From Gemmatimonadota bacterium (lineage in GTDB: Bacteria > Latescibacterota > UBA2968 > UBA8231): 30,996 nucleotides of DNA. Position 1 is the stretch's first letter, and each line of letters starts with the position of its first letter. The position numbers and the translations under genes were made by a program. The stretch covers positions 11,159-42,154 of the forward strand of contig PATE01000028.1 in NCBI GenBank assembly GCA_002712305.1, written 5' to 3'. The notes beneath the pieces were generated by a model. It searched no databases and was not told the origin of the DNA. It saw nothing but the letters and a program-made list of their open reading frames with translations. This document shows, piece after piece, positions 15,545-23,115 of this stretch.

Positions 15545-16909
15545 TCAGGTGTGCGTCACAGGACGCGTTTGATGGGCGTCGGGGACGAATTCTCGCTCCC
15601 AGCGCTCTTCGATCTGAGCCCGCCAACCTTCGGCCGCCTCCTTGAGCTGCTGCGTGAGTCGCGGGTCTTCCAGCTTGAGATTCACTCGTTCTCCCGGATC
15701 ATCGGTAAGGTTGGACAGATGGATCTCGTCGTCCGTAGGGGCGCCTTCTACCAGTTGTCCTCGCAGCACCAGTTTCCAGTCGTCGCGACGGATCGCCGTC
15801 TGTTTGTTCATCTCCCACATCAGATCACGGCTCGGCCCACGGTCACCCCCGGTCAGATAAGGGAGCAGTGATCGACCGTCGAGTTCATAGTCATCGACGT
15901 TGCCACCGGCAGCACTCAGCGCTGTCGCAAAGATATCCATCGACGCGCAGGGCGCATCGAGCACCTGCCCCGCATCGATGCCACCCGGCCAGTGACACAG
16001 GGCAGGCATACGAATTCCACCTTCGTACAGACTGAACTTGTGCCCCTTCAGCGCACCGGCGCTGCCTCCGTAGTATGGGTCCTGAGTGCCATCGAGCCAG
16101 TTTCGGGTCTCGCGCGAGGGTCCATTGTCGGAGGTGAAGAAACTCAACGTGTTCTGACGCTGTCCCAGTCGTTCCGCCTCAGCCAGAATCTCTCCGACGC
16201 TGTCGTCGACAGCACTGATCATGGCCGCCATGATGCGACGATCCCAGGGCAAGTCGTCAAAACGTTCGACATACTCCGCAGGCGCGTGCATCGGGTAGTG
16301 GGGCGCGTTGTAGGGAACGTAGAGGAAGAACGGCTGATCCTTCGCCACGGCATCTCTCATGTAGAGGATGGCCCGCTCCGTGATCATCTCGGTGAAATAC
16401 TGGCCATCGTCCCAGATCTCTTCGTCATCTTCCCACAGATCATGTGTCGGATTGAGGCCAGGCCCGGGATGATTCATCCCCCAGTAGAAAATGTGCGAAT
16501 AGTAGTCGATGCAGCCGGCAAGGAATCCAAACCAACGATCAAATCCGTGCGCGTGGGGACGCGAGCCTGGGGCCAGACCCAGGTGCCATTTACCAGACAT
16601 GCCGGTGGCGTAGCCTCGTTGTTGCAGGGCCGTCGCCAGCGTCGGAACGTGTGCCGGGAGTCCCGTGGCGGTTCGATGGCCCGCCAGGATCGACCTCACG
16701 CCGGCATTTCCCGGGTACCGGCCGGTGAGCAGTGCGGCTCGTGACGGGCTGCAGACGGGACTGTTGCTGTACCAGTCGGTAAACCGAACGCCCTCGCGGG
16801 CCATCTGATCGAGGTGAGGCGTACGGAAATCCGTGCATCCCATGCACGAGAGATCACCGTATCCCTGATCGTCGGTGAGAAAGACGATGATGTTTGGCGC
16901 GTTGGCCAA
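15545..16909 (-). CDS. Arylsulfatase-family sulfatase, apparently cytoplasmic
   Basis: About 454 aa of the formylglycine sulfatase family: NIIVFLTDDQGYGDLSCMG (metal-binding Asp pair), the signature CSPSRAALLTGRYP in which the cysteine would be converted to formylglycine, GKWHLG, FFTSDNGP and a C-terminal FLYVPYNAPHYPMHAPAEYV region. I place the start at TTG 16909, because AGGAAAGG sits 7 nt upstream (16917-16924) and the family begins here; a GTG at 16969 has no such site. Neither start gives a signal peptide, unusual for this family, so the substrate may be taken up before desulfation. It heads an operon with the zinc-ribbon, Gfo/Idh/MocA and GNAT genes. Confidence 0.9.
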   Translation of the reverse strand: MANAPNIIVFLTDDQGYGDLSCMGCTDFRTPHLDQMAREGVRFTDWYSNSPVCSPSRAALLTGRYPGNAGVRSILAGHRTATGLPAHVPTLATALQQRGYATGMSGKWHLGLAPGSRPHAHGFDRWFGFLAGCIDYYSHIFYWGMNHPGPGLNPTHDLWEDDEEIWDDGQYFTEMITERAILYMRDAVAKDQPFFLYVPYNAPHYPMHAPAEYVERFDDLPWDRRIMAAMISAVDDSVGEILAEAERLGQRQNTLSFFTSDNGPSRETRNWLDGTQDPYYGGSAGALKGHKFSLYEGGIRMPALCHWPGGIDAGQVLDAPCASMDIFATALSAAGGNVDDYELDGRSLLPYLTGGDRGPSRDLMWEMNKQTAIRRDDWKLVLRGQLVEGAPTDDEIHLSNLTDDPGERVNLKLEDPRLTQQLKEAAEGWRAQIEERWEREFVPDAHQTRPVTHT

Positions 16910-17010
16910 CGTGGTGCCTTTCCTCTGAGTGAGATAAGGGTAGACACGGGCCGGGTTGGCGACAAACACGGTTGACGATGGGATTCGACCCGGTTACGTT
17001 CGTTTTCCTA

Positions 17011-17093
17011 ATCCGTTGGGGGTGGCCCGCCGTCGGGCCTGAGACCACACCCTTCGAACCTGACCTGGATGATGCCAGCGTAGGGAACACGGA
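17011..17093 (+). ncRNA. TPP (thiamine pyrophosphate) riboswitch, THI element
   Basis: The stretch holds the conserved THI-box order: P1 arms TCCGT (17012-17016) and ACGGA (17089-17093), a GGGGGT P2 arm, a perfect P3-type hairpin (GGCCCG-CCGT-CGGGCC), CTGAGA, ACCC closing P2, then CCTGACCTGGATGATGCC and AGCGTAGGGAA. These core bases bind the pyrimidine and pyrophosphate of TPP. It lies about 134 nt upstream of the TonB-receptor ATG and is the only notable element in the 317-bp gap after the sulfatase start. It should lower expression of the receptor and thiamine pyrophosphokinase genes when TPP is plentiful. Confidence 0.95.
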
Positions 17094-17097
17094 CTGC

Positions 17098-17215
17098 CTC
17101 GGTGATCGGCGGCTCTTCATGGTCGGCCTTTGCGGACCGTACCCCTGCTGGAACTCGGTTTCTGGCATTCGACTTCAGGGCATGCGGTCTTTGTCATTTT
17201 TGCACCATCACCGAG
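17098..17215 (+). promoter_or_regulatory. Candidate expression platform of the TPP riboswitch
   Basis: CTCGGTGAT (17098-17106), immediately after the aptamer, is perfectly complementary to ATCACCGAG (17207-17215). The second arm directly abuts GTGGAA, the likely ribosome-binding region of the receptor gene (ATG at 17227). The pairing could hide the translation start. No clear terminator hairpin with a following T-run was found, so translational control is the more likely mechanism. This is a reading of complementarity only. Confidence 0.4.
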
Positions 17216-17226
17216 TGGAATCTCTC

Positions 17227-19560
17227 ATGAGAGTAGTCTCCTTCCTTGCGTTGTGCGCAAGCTTGTTCGCGTTACCTCTGCGGCTGTCGGCCGATGGTCT
17301 TCATGGGCGAGTCGTCGACGATCTCACGGGCGATGCGATTGCCGGGGCCCTCGTGCGCACCGGCGAGTTATCAACCCTCACCGACAGTGCCGGGGTCTTT
17401 CGCCTGTCCTCTTCGGCGGACAGTCTCACCGTCAGCCATATCGGTTTTCACGACCTGCGAGTGGCATCCTCGATAGGGCTCATTGGTCTGAGAGCCCGCT
17501 TCTACACTGCGCCAGAGGTCATCGTCCACGCCGGGCTGACGAGTCAGCGATTGGCCGATCTCTCGGCCAGTGTGCACGTCATCGAGACCCAGCAGGTGGC
17601 GGCCCATCACCATCTTCAGGATCTGACAGATGGCATGGCCAATGTGCACTGGGCGGGCGGTACATCCAGGCCCCGCTATTTCCAGATCCGCGGGATCGGC
17701 GAGCGCAGCCAGTATGCTGGTGAGGGGCCACCCAGTTTCGCCGTTGGTTTCGTCGTCGATGACGTGGAGCTGTCCGGTCTGGGCACGACAGCCATGCTCT
17801 TTGATATGGATCAGGTCGAAATCTACCGGGGACCGCAGTCAACGGTGTTCGGGCCCAATGCCATGGCAGGGCTCATTTCCTTGAGATCCGCAGATCCGGG
17901 GGATCAGCAGCCGCAGTTGCAGGCAAGTCTAGGTGGAGATGGACTGGTCGAATTCGGCGCAGCCATGAATGTGCCTCTGACGCAGAAGTGGACTGCACGG
18001 CTGTCGTATGGCGGCCAGAGAGCAGATGGTTTCCGCGACAATGTCTACCTGGATGCGGACGACACCAATGGTCGCCGTGAGCAGACACTGCGTGCCAAGC
18101 TCCACTACGGCGAGGGAAATGGGGGGCGCCAAGCGAAGGTGACGCTCTTTCACAGCCGAGCCGACAATGGGTATGATGCCTGGGCGCCGGACAACAACGA
18201 GACTTTTCGAACCTACAGCGACAATCCCGGGCGGGATGAACAGGAGACCAGTGCCGTCTCCGTCCGATGGCAGGAGCCCATCGGCGCGGAGCTGGATCTG
18301 CTGAGTATCAGTTCCGCCTCCGTCACAGACGTGGACTACTCCTTCGACGGCGACTGGGGGAACAGCGACTTCTGGGCGGCGGCACCTTACCAATACGACT
18401 CGTTCGCCGTGGGTTATGCCTACCAATTCTTCGACCGCACCCTTCGTCAGCGCACGACGTGGACGCAGGAGATAAGACTACTCACCGACCATCTGCCCGG
18501 TCTCGGCGGGGACGGTGTCGTCGGGGTCTATGCGAAGCGTCTTACCGAGCAAGACGCTGCCACAGGTTATCTGTTCGGTGGTGACGCGGCGGTCCTCGAC
18601 AGCCAGTTCGATGTGAACAATCTGGCGCTCTACTCTCAATGGCAGCGTCCGCTGGCCGCAGGTCGACGCCTCTTGATCAATCTTCGTGCCGATCGCCACG
18701 GTACCGACTATGACGGATCGACGGACGCCGCACTCGAGGCCGTTCGTTTTTCGACCGACGGCTGGCTGCTGGGTGGGCGAATGGCGATTCATCAACCGAC
18801 GCGACTGGGTCAGCTGTTCGTGGCCGTCTCCCGCGGCTACCGTCCGGGGGGAATCAACCAGCATCCTCGCCTACAGGCGGCCAAGCGACCCTATGAGGCT
18901 GAAACCGTGTGGAATGTCGAAGCGGGCCTGCATGCAGCCGTCGAGGGTGGAAGGGCATCGATCACCCTCTTCCACGCCCGTCGTCGAGACCAGCAGGTGG
19001 AATTGTCCAGTCAATCCGACCCTGGCGACCCCAACAGTTTCGTGTTGTTGACGGCCAATGCGGGAGCTGGGTGGAACTCTGGTGCAGAGGTAGAGGCCAG
19101 CTATCGACTCCTGCAAAGCCTGAGACTGCGCACGACGGCAGGATTGCTCGCAACCCACACCGACCGATACAGCTTCGATACGGCCCAGGGACAGCGGCTC
19201 TGGTTGGGAGACCGTGAGTCAGCCCATGCGCCGACCTATTCGATTCGACTTGGCGCCGACTACGAACATCGAGCGGGATGGCTCGCGACGGTGACGCTCA
19301 GTGCCACCGACGGTTTCTTCTACTCCGATAGCCACAACAACCAAGCCGAGGCCCACCAACAGGTTCACGGTGGTGTCGGTTACAGAGCCGATCACTGGAC
19401 GTTGCAGTTGTGGGGACGAAACTTGCTGGACGACCGATTCACGACACGCGGGTTCTCGTTCGCGCTCGAGCCACCCGACTACCAGGAGCGCCTCTACGTG
19501 ACGCACGGTGATCCTCGGCAGATCGGCATCACTCTGCGTACGAGCCTGGGATCCCTCTAG
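17227..19560 (+). CDS. TPP-riboswitch-controlled TonB-dependent receptor, probable thiamine importer
   Basis: About 777 aa. Signal peptide (MRVVSFLALCASLFALPLRL, cut near LSADG), carboxypeptidase-regulatory-like domain (about 25-90, LHGRVVDDLTGDAIAGALVR, VSHIGFHDLRVAS), plug (about 95-225, IETQQVAAHHHLQDL, FQIRGIGERSQYAGEGPP, MDQVEIYRGPQSTVFGPNAM) and a beta-barrel to the end. ATG 17227 is chosen because the signal peptide begins there; the frame is open further upstream but crosses the riboswitch. The stop TAG overlaps the GTG of the thiamine pyrophosphokinase gene by one base. Riboswitch plus kinase imply the ligand is thiamine or a thiamine phosphate or precursor; the inner-membrane carrier (PnuT-like) is not in the window. 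Confidence 0.9.
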   Translation: MRVVSFLALCASLFALPLRLSADGLHGRVVDDLTGDAIAGALVRTGELSTLTDSAGVFRLSSSADSLTVSHIGFHDLRVASSIGLIGLRARFYTAPEVIVHAGLTSQRLADLSASVHVIETQQVAAHHHLQDLTDGMANVHWAGGTSRPRYFQIRGIGERSQYAGEGPPSFAVGFVVDDVELSGLGTTAMLFDMDQVEIYRGPQSTVFGPNAMAGLISLRSADPGDQQPQLQASLGGDGLVEFGAAMNVPLTQKWTARLSYGGQRADGFRDNVYLDADDTNGRREQTLRAKLHYGEGNGGRQAKVTLFHSRADNGYDAWAPDNNETFRTYSDNPGRDEQETSAVSVRWQEPIGAELDLLSISSASVTDVDYSFDGDWGNSDFWAAAPYQYDSFAVGYAYQFFDRTLRQRTTWTQEIRLLTDHLPGLGGDGVVGVYAKRLTEQDAATGYLFGGDAAVLDSQFDVNNLALYSQWQRPLAAGRRLLINLRADRHGTDYDGSTDAALEAVRFSTDGWLLGGRMAIHQPTRLGQLFVAVSRGYRPGGINQHPRLQAAKRPYEAETVWNVEAGLHAAVEGGRASITLFHARRRDQQVELSSQSDPGDPNSFVLLTANAGAGWNSGAEVEASYRLLQSLRLRTTAGLLATHTDRYSFDTAQGQRLWLGDRESAHAPTYSIRLGADYEHRAGWLATVTLSATDGFFYSDSHNNQAEAHQQVHGGVGYRADHWTLQLWGRNLLDDRFTTRGFSFALEPPDYQERLYVTHGDPRQIGITLRTSLGSL

Positions 19561-20237
19561 TGACTGACCACGCCGTCGTTGTCGGCAACGGTCCTGCCCC
19601 GTCGCGATCGCTGTTGGTGGGGCTGTTGGAGCAAGGTGGCTTGCTGCTATGCGCCGATGGCGGTGCCAATACGATCGCCGGATACGGTTTGGTTCCCGAT
19701 GCGGTCGTGGGTGACCTCGACTCGGTCGGCTCCTCGCTGCAACAGCGGTGGACGAAGACCGAATGGGTGAAGGTGGATGCCGACGACACGGGAACGGACC
19801 TGCAGAAGGTCCTGGATCACGCCCATCAGCGGCAGGTCCGTTCTGCCGTGCTCACAGGGGTCACCGGTGCGCGAACCGATCACACCCTATGGAATCTCAG
19901 CCTACTAGGCCGGTTTGCCGACAGGCTGGATTTGGCCATCGTCGACGACGATTGTCTGATTCGGCTCATCTCTGGGCTGGTTCGGTTTGAAGCGCCGTTG
20001 GGACTGAAACTGTCTTTGTGTCCGCTAGCTGGACCGGTCGACGGCATTACGACCCAAGGATTGCGCTGGTCTCTGAATGAGGATCGCCTCGTGCCTGGCG
20101 AACGGGACGGCATCAGTAACGAGACCGTCGATTCGACGGTGGAAATTCGAGTCGACGGCGCGGGACACCTGCTCTTGGTCGTTCAGTGGGCGGGGCAGAT
20201 CGATCTGTCCCTCATTCCCAGGACTGCGCCAGACTAG
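19560..20237 (+). CDS. thiN: Thiamine pyrophosphokinase
   Basis: A protein of 225 aa matching the family: LLLCADGGANTIAGYGLVPD, AVVGDLDSVGS (metal-binding DLDS), DDTGTDLQKVLDHA (motif with T/D/K contacting ATP), TGVTGARTDHTLWNLSLL and a C-terminal beta-domain ending in LSNE-like GISNETVDSTVEIRV. It transfers pyrophosphate from ATP to thiamine, giving TPP directly. The GTG start overlaps the receptor stop by one base, so both are under the upstream TPP riboswitch. This pairing couples capture of external thiamine to its activation. Confidence 0.93.
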   Translation: MTDHAVVVGNGPAPSRSLLVGLLEQGGLLLCADGGANTIAGYGLVPDAVVGDLDSVGSSLQQRWTKTEWVKVDADDTGTDLQKVLDHAHQRQVRSAVLTGVTGARTDHTLWNLSLLGRFADRLDLAIVDDDCLIRLISGLVRFEAPLGLKLSLCPLAGPVDGITTQGLRWSLNEDRLVPGERDGISNETVDSTVEIRVDGAGHLLLVVQWAGQIDLSLIPRTAPD

Positions 20238-20273
20238 AGACCCGATTCGGATGGCTCTGTCGACGTTGGACCG

Positions 20274-21011
20274 TCACTCCGCGGCAAGGCCCAGCCATAG
20301 GAGCAGATCGCTGAGTCTATCGATTTCGATCGTCGCCTTCGCCGATCCCGTCACGGGATCAGAGATCGCATTGAACCAGCAGCAGGGCATCCCAGCGGCG
20401 GCAGCGCCGACCACGTCGTTGCGATAGGAATCCCCCACATACAGACAGCGCGCCGGCTCAACCTGCAATTGCCGACATCCCTCCAGGAAGATCGAAGGAT
20501 CAGGTTTTCGCGCGCCGAACTCCTCCGACAGGAGGATGCAGGCAAAGGCGTCGTGCAGGCCGAGCGTTTCCAGCTTTCGATATTGGACATCGGGATAGGC
20601 GTTGGACAGGACACCGATGCAAAAAGCCTCCCCACATCGCTCTACCACATGGTGGGCGCCCTCTATGGGTGCTTCCACCACAGCGTACAAATCGAGGTAG
20701 GCATCGGTAATGGCCCCCGTACTTTCAGCGTCGGCCGGGCGGCCCAACTCTTCTAGCAGGATTCTCGAGCGGGTGTCGCGGGCAGCGCGCAGATCTCCGG
20801 CGTGAAACACGTGATCTTCCGTTGCCTTGTCGGACGCGGTCCAGGCTCGTGAGAGTTCCTCAGAAGACACGTGGCCTAACAGTGTCGGCAAACGTTGCTG
20901 CATCTGCACCAACACGAGCCGTTGTGCACGTCGTCGATCGAAGAGGGTTTCATCGACGTCGAAGAGAATGCCGTCGATCTCGACGCCCGGGGTTTGAGCG
21001 CCGCTACTCAC
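20274..21011 (-). CDS. HAD-superfamily phosphatase
   Basis: A protein of 245 aa with all four HAD motifs: GILFDVDETLFDRR (nucleophile Asp in DVDET), GVLSNAY (motif II), GARKPDPSIF (motif III Lys) and LYVGDSYRNDVVGAAAAGM (motif IV). The cap lies between motifs I and II and is helical, like YjjG/nucleotidase-type subclass I enzymes. It should hydrolyse a phosphomonoester in the cytoplasm; the substrate is not evident. The start is GTG at 21011, 17 bp after the pyrophosphatase C-terminal part, so it may be the last gene of the right operon. It converges on thiN with 36 bp between, where I see no strong terminator. Confidence 0.85.
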   Translation of the reverse strand: MSSGAQTPGVEIDGILFDVDETLFDRRRAQRLVLVQMQQRLPTLLGHVSSEELSRAWTASDKATEDHVFHAGDLRAARDTRSRILLEELGRPADAESTGAITDAYLDLYAVVEAPIEGAHHVVERCGEAFCIGVLSNAYPDVQYRKLETLGLHDAFACILLSEEFGARKPDPSIFLEGCRQLQVEPARCLYVGDSYRNDVVGAAAAGMPCCWFNAISDPVTGSAKATIEIDRLSDLLLWLGLAAE

Positions 21012-21028
21012 CGAAGGTGTCAGTGTAA

Positions 21029-21256
21029 TCAGCGATGGATGGCCTCGATGACACGGTGCGCATGCTCACGATCGTAGACCGCATCGATCGAGACGGAGGA
21101 CGCTTCGCCACCAACCATCTTGTAGGTGAGGAAGTAGTGGCGAAATCGTTCCACCAACAGAGGAGGAAGATCACTCATGTCGTGTACGTGTGACCAGAAT
21201 CCATCGTTGGCAACGACCGCCAGAATCTTATCGTCCGCCTCCCCATGGTCGATCAT
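21029..21256 (-). CDS. C-terminal part of a split family I inorganic pyrophosphatase
   Basis: 75 aa beginning [18 protein letters not shown], the conserved block with the Asp/Asp/Lys active-site residues of soluble family I pyrophosphatase, and continuing through [18 protein letters not shown] to [12 protein letters not shown] at the normal C-terminus. Its ATG overlaps the TGA that ends the N-terminal part (ATGA, 21253-21256). Reading upstream in this frame gives RVVGG, then TAG (21260-21262), then Q, so the family sequence continues past an amber codon before the frame is lost. It may be a broken gene or a coupled second subunit. Confidence 0.75.
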   Translation of the reverse strand: MIDHGEADDKILAVVANDGFWSHVHDMSDLPPLLVERFRHYFLTYKMVGGEASSVSIDAVYDREHAHRVIEAIHR

Positions 21257-21597
21257 CTGCTATCCACCCACAACGCGGCCCTCGTGATCGGACGCTCACT
21301 GACGACGAAGATATCGAGAGGGTCACCATCGACCCCCTCAGACGCCGGGCAAAGATCATTGACACGGTTGCCGCAGTAGGTGCGCGGGATCAAGCCGAAG
21401 AGTGTCGGCGGCTGCGATGAGGTCTGTTGCGGGCGATCGACTCGCAGGTACCCCGTACCCTTATCGACTTCGTATTTCACCAGGTCGAAGGGTGTGATCT
21501 CGATGTAGGAGTGGACGATCTCAGGCGGCTTCTCGCCGATCTCGAGACCGTGCCAGGGGTGCGGACGCCATCGGTAGAAGGGGTTAGGAAACGCCAT
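21253..21597 (-). CDS. N-terminal part of a split family I inorganic pyrophosphatase
   Basis: 114 aa from [18 protein letters not shown] to [17 protein letters not shown]. It holds the first half of soluble pyrophosphatase: [30 protein letters not shown] and [18 protein letters not shown], including the GDPLD metal ligands. The family normally continues for about seven residues to RVVGG; here only two bases separate the ITR codons from the RVVGG codons in the other frame, implying a frameshifting deletion of about 19 nt. The last seven residues are off-frame. ATG 21597 is preceded by GGGAG and overlaps the Met-rich protein gene by 14 nt. Confidence 0.8.
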   Translation of the reverse strand: MAFPNPFYRWRPHPWHGLEIGEKPPEIVHSYIEITPFDLVKYEVDKGTGYLRVDRPQQTSSQPPTLFGLIPRTYCGNRVNDLCPASEGVDGDPLDIFVVSERPITRAALWVDSR

Positions 21598-22075
21598 CGG
21601 TCGTTTCTCCCTCCTCCACGTCTGCGTCCTCTGTCGGGTCGGCGGGCGCTTCCTGGTCGTCACCGTCACGTCGTCGTTCATACACGACGACGGTTCGGGC
21701 CAGAAAGATCAGGTGTGTCGCCGCGTAGGCGGCCGCATACAGGAGGGTTGCTGTGAGACGGTGCCCGCCTGCGGTATCGGCGGCCCGCATGAGGGACAAT
21801 AGGATCAGGCACCACATGAGCAGCGGACGCGGATCATCCATCGGCCGTGAGCGCCAGATCCGCATGCCCAGTTGAGCCCGCGTCATCCAGGCCGTGTCAG
21901 AGATGGGTTTGCGGAACAGACGCGGCACCATCATCCAAGCCATCATGAGCATCATGGCGGCCATGGGTTGCCCAAACCACATGGGCACGAGCATCATGGG
22001 CAGAAGGACGAAGCGGAGCCAACCACACCAGGGATTGGCCGCACGAACCCAAGCATCAGGAGTCATCAGCATCAT
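21584..22075 (-). CDS. Methionine-rich membrane protein, DUF6653-like
   Basis: About 163 aa. The first about 100 residues hold roughly 18 methionines within hydrophobic helices (for example [19 protein letters not shown]), followed by two more hydrophobic segments ([34 protein letters not shown]) and a strongly acidic C-terminal tail. The motifs [18 protein letters not shown] and [15 protein letters not shown] resemble what I remember of DUF6653, which I hold tentatively. Several ATG codons could serve as start; 22075 is used. It lies 44 bp after the radical SAM gene and overlaps the pyrophosphatase start. Methionine clusters can bind soft metals, but that role is not shown. Confidence 0.6.
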   Translation of the reverse strand: MMLMTPDAWVRAANPWCGWLRFVLLPMMLVPMWFGQPMAAMMLMMAWMMVPRLFRKPISDTAWMTRAQLGMRIWRSRPMDDPRPLLMWCLILLSLMRAADTAGGHRLTATLLYAAAYAATHLIFLARTVVVYERRRDGDDQEAPADPTEDADVEEGETTDGVS

Positions 22076-22119
22076 GGGGTGCAAGCTACGACCCCGACAA
22101 CGCGATCGCCAGCGCCGGG

Positions 22120-23070
22120 TCAGGCGCTACAGGACGCGCCTCCCAATACGCAGAACTTCGCGCAGTGGGGATGATTGAGTTTCAACGGGGCTGACGCCTC
22201 GGCCAGAGATGTGCCCATCTCGAAGGCCTCATCGTAGGGCAGCAGCGTGCATGAGAGCACAACTGGAAGATCGGCTCCCTTGCGACGCACGACCATCCTC
22301 GACGAGGCGCACATCACATCGTCTGGGGACTGGTCGAGGATCCCCCAGCAGGCAGTGGTAATCTCCGGTATGTCCACCTGATCATCCAGCTCCGGAAACA
22401 ACACGAGTTGCGCCGGATGATCGGCATCGATGGCGATATCTTCGCTGACGAAGAGTCGACCATACCCCTGGCGCAGATCGGCTTTGTCATCTCCCCAGCG
22501 GGTACGACCGGCTGCGGCAATGTGGAAGCCGTGGTGGGACAACCACTTCAGTCCCTCGAGCATCGGCCCCCATGACCGCGGGCCCCTCTCCTCTTCGTGC
22601 AGCTGCTGCGTGTAGTGATCGACAGATACACGCAAGGTCAACTTCGCCCCATAGAGCTTGTGTAGTCGGAGCAACTCGTCAGTGCACTTGCTCATCGGTT
22701 TCATGGCATTGGTCAACACCAGGACTTCGAATCCTCGACGCAGGCTATCCTCCATCATGGGAATGATGTCGGGATTCATGAACGGTTCACCACCGGTGAA
22801 GCCGATTTCCCGCGTCTCCAAATTCTCCGATTCGATTTCGTCGAGATAGTAGGCGACCTCGTCCGCCGTCAGATACACGAGGCGATCGTTGCGCGGACTC
22901 GACTCGATGTAGCAGGTGACGCACTCGAGGTTGCACAACGTACCTGTGTTGAACCACAACGTATCGAGCTTTGTCAGCCCCACATGAGCACGTTCATCCC
23001 CGTCGGCGGTGAGATCGGGGTCGCAGAACTTGCGTGGGTCCAGAACCGATGTCGTCTCGGTTTGCGTCAT
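22120..23070 (-). CDS. Radical SAM enzyme with C-terminal cysteine cluster
   Basis: A protein of 316 aa. The CX3CX2C motif (C46-NLE-C50-VT-C53-Y) binds the [4Fe-4S] cluster that cleaves SAM; FTGGEPFMNPD (about 93-103) is the SAM-contacting GGE motif, and VLVLTNAMKPMSK and LTLRVSVDHY follow as in this barrel. The C-terminus has C303-AKF-C307-VLGGAS-C314 plus earlier cysteines, suggesting an auxiliary cluster. It is not the usual ArsS type by its motif. It lies 45 bp after the ArsM-type gene on the same strand, so the two probably act on the same compound. The product is unknown. Confidence 0.88.
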   Translation of the reverse strand: MTQTETTSVLDPRKFCDPDLTADGDERAHVGLTKLDTLWFNTGTLCNLECVTCYIESSPRNDRLVYLTADEVAYYLDEIESENLETREIGFTGGEPFMNPDIIPMMEDSLRRGFEVLVLTNAMKPMSKCTDELLRLHKLYGAKLTLRVSVDHYTQQLHEEERGPRSWGPMLEGLKWLSHHGFHIAAAGRTRWGDDKADLRQGYGRLFVSEDIAIDADHPAQLVLFPELDDQVDIPEITTACWGILDQSPDDVMCASSRMVVRRKGADLPVVLSCTLLPYDEAFEMGTSLAEASAPLKLNHPHCAKFCVLGGASCSA

Positions 23071-23115
23071 CGCTTCATATCTCGAAATCGTCGTCGAATT
23101 GTGTGCTCGACCATC

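Noticed and set aside
16972-17226. Upstream extension of the thiamine receptor frame through the riboswitch
   Set aside because: The extension has no protein similarity and crosses a conserved RNA aptamer; a proper signal peptide starts at 17227.
20238-20273. Terminator between the convergent thiN and HAD genes
   Set aside because: No stable hairpin followed by a T-run was visible in the 36-bp gap.
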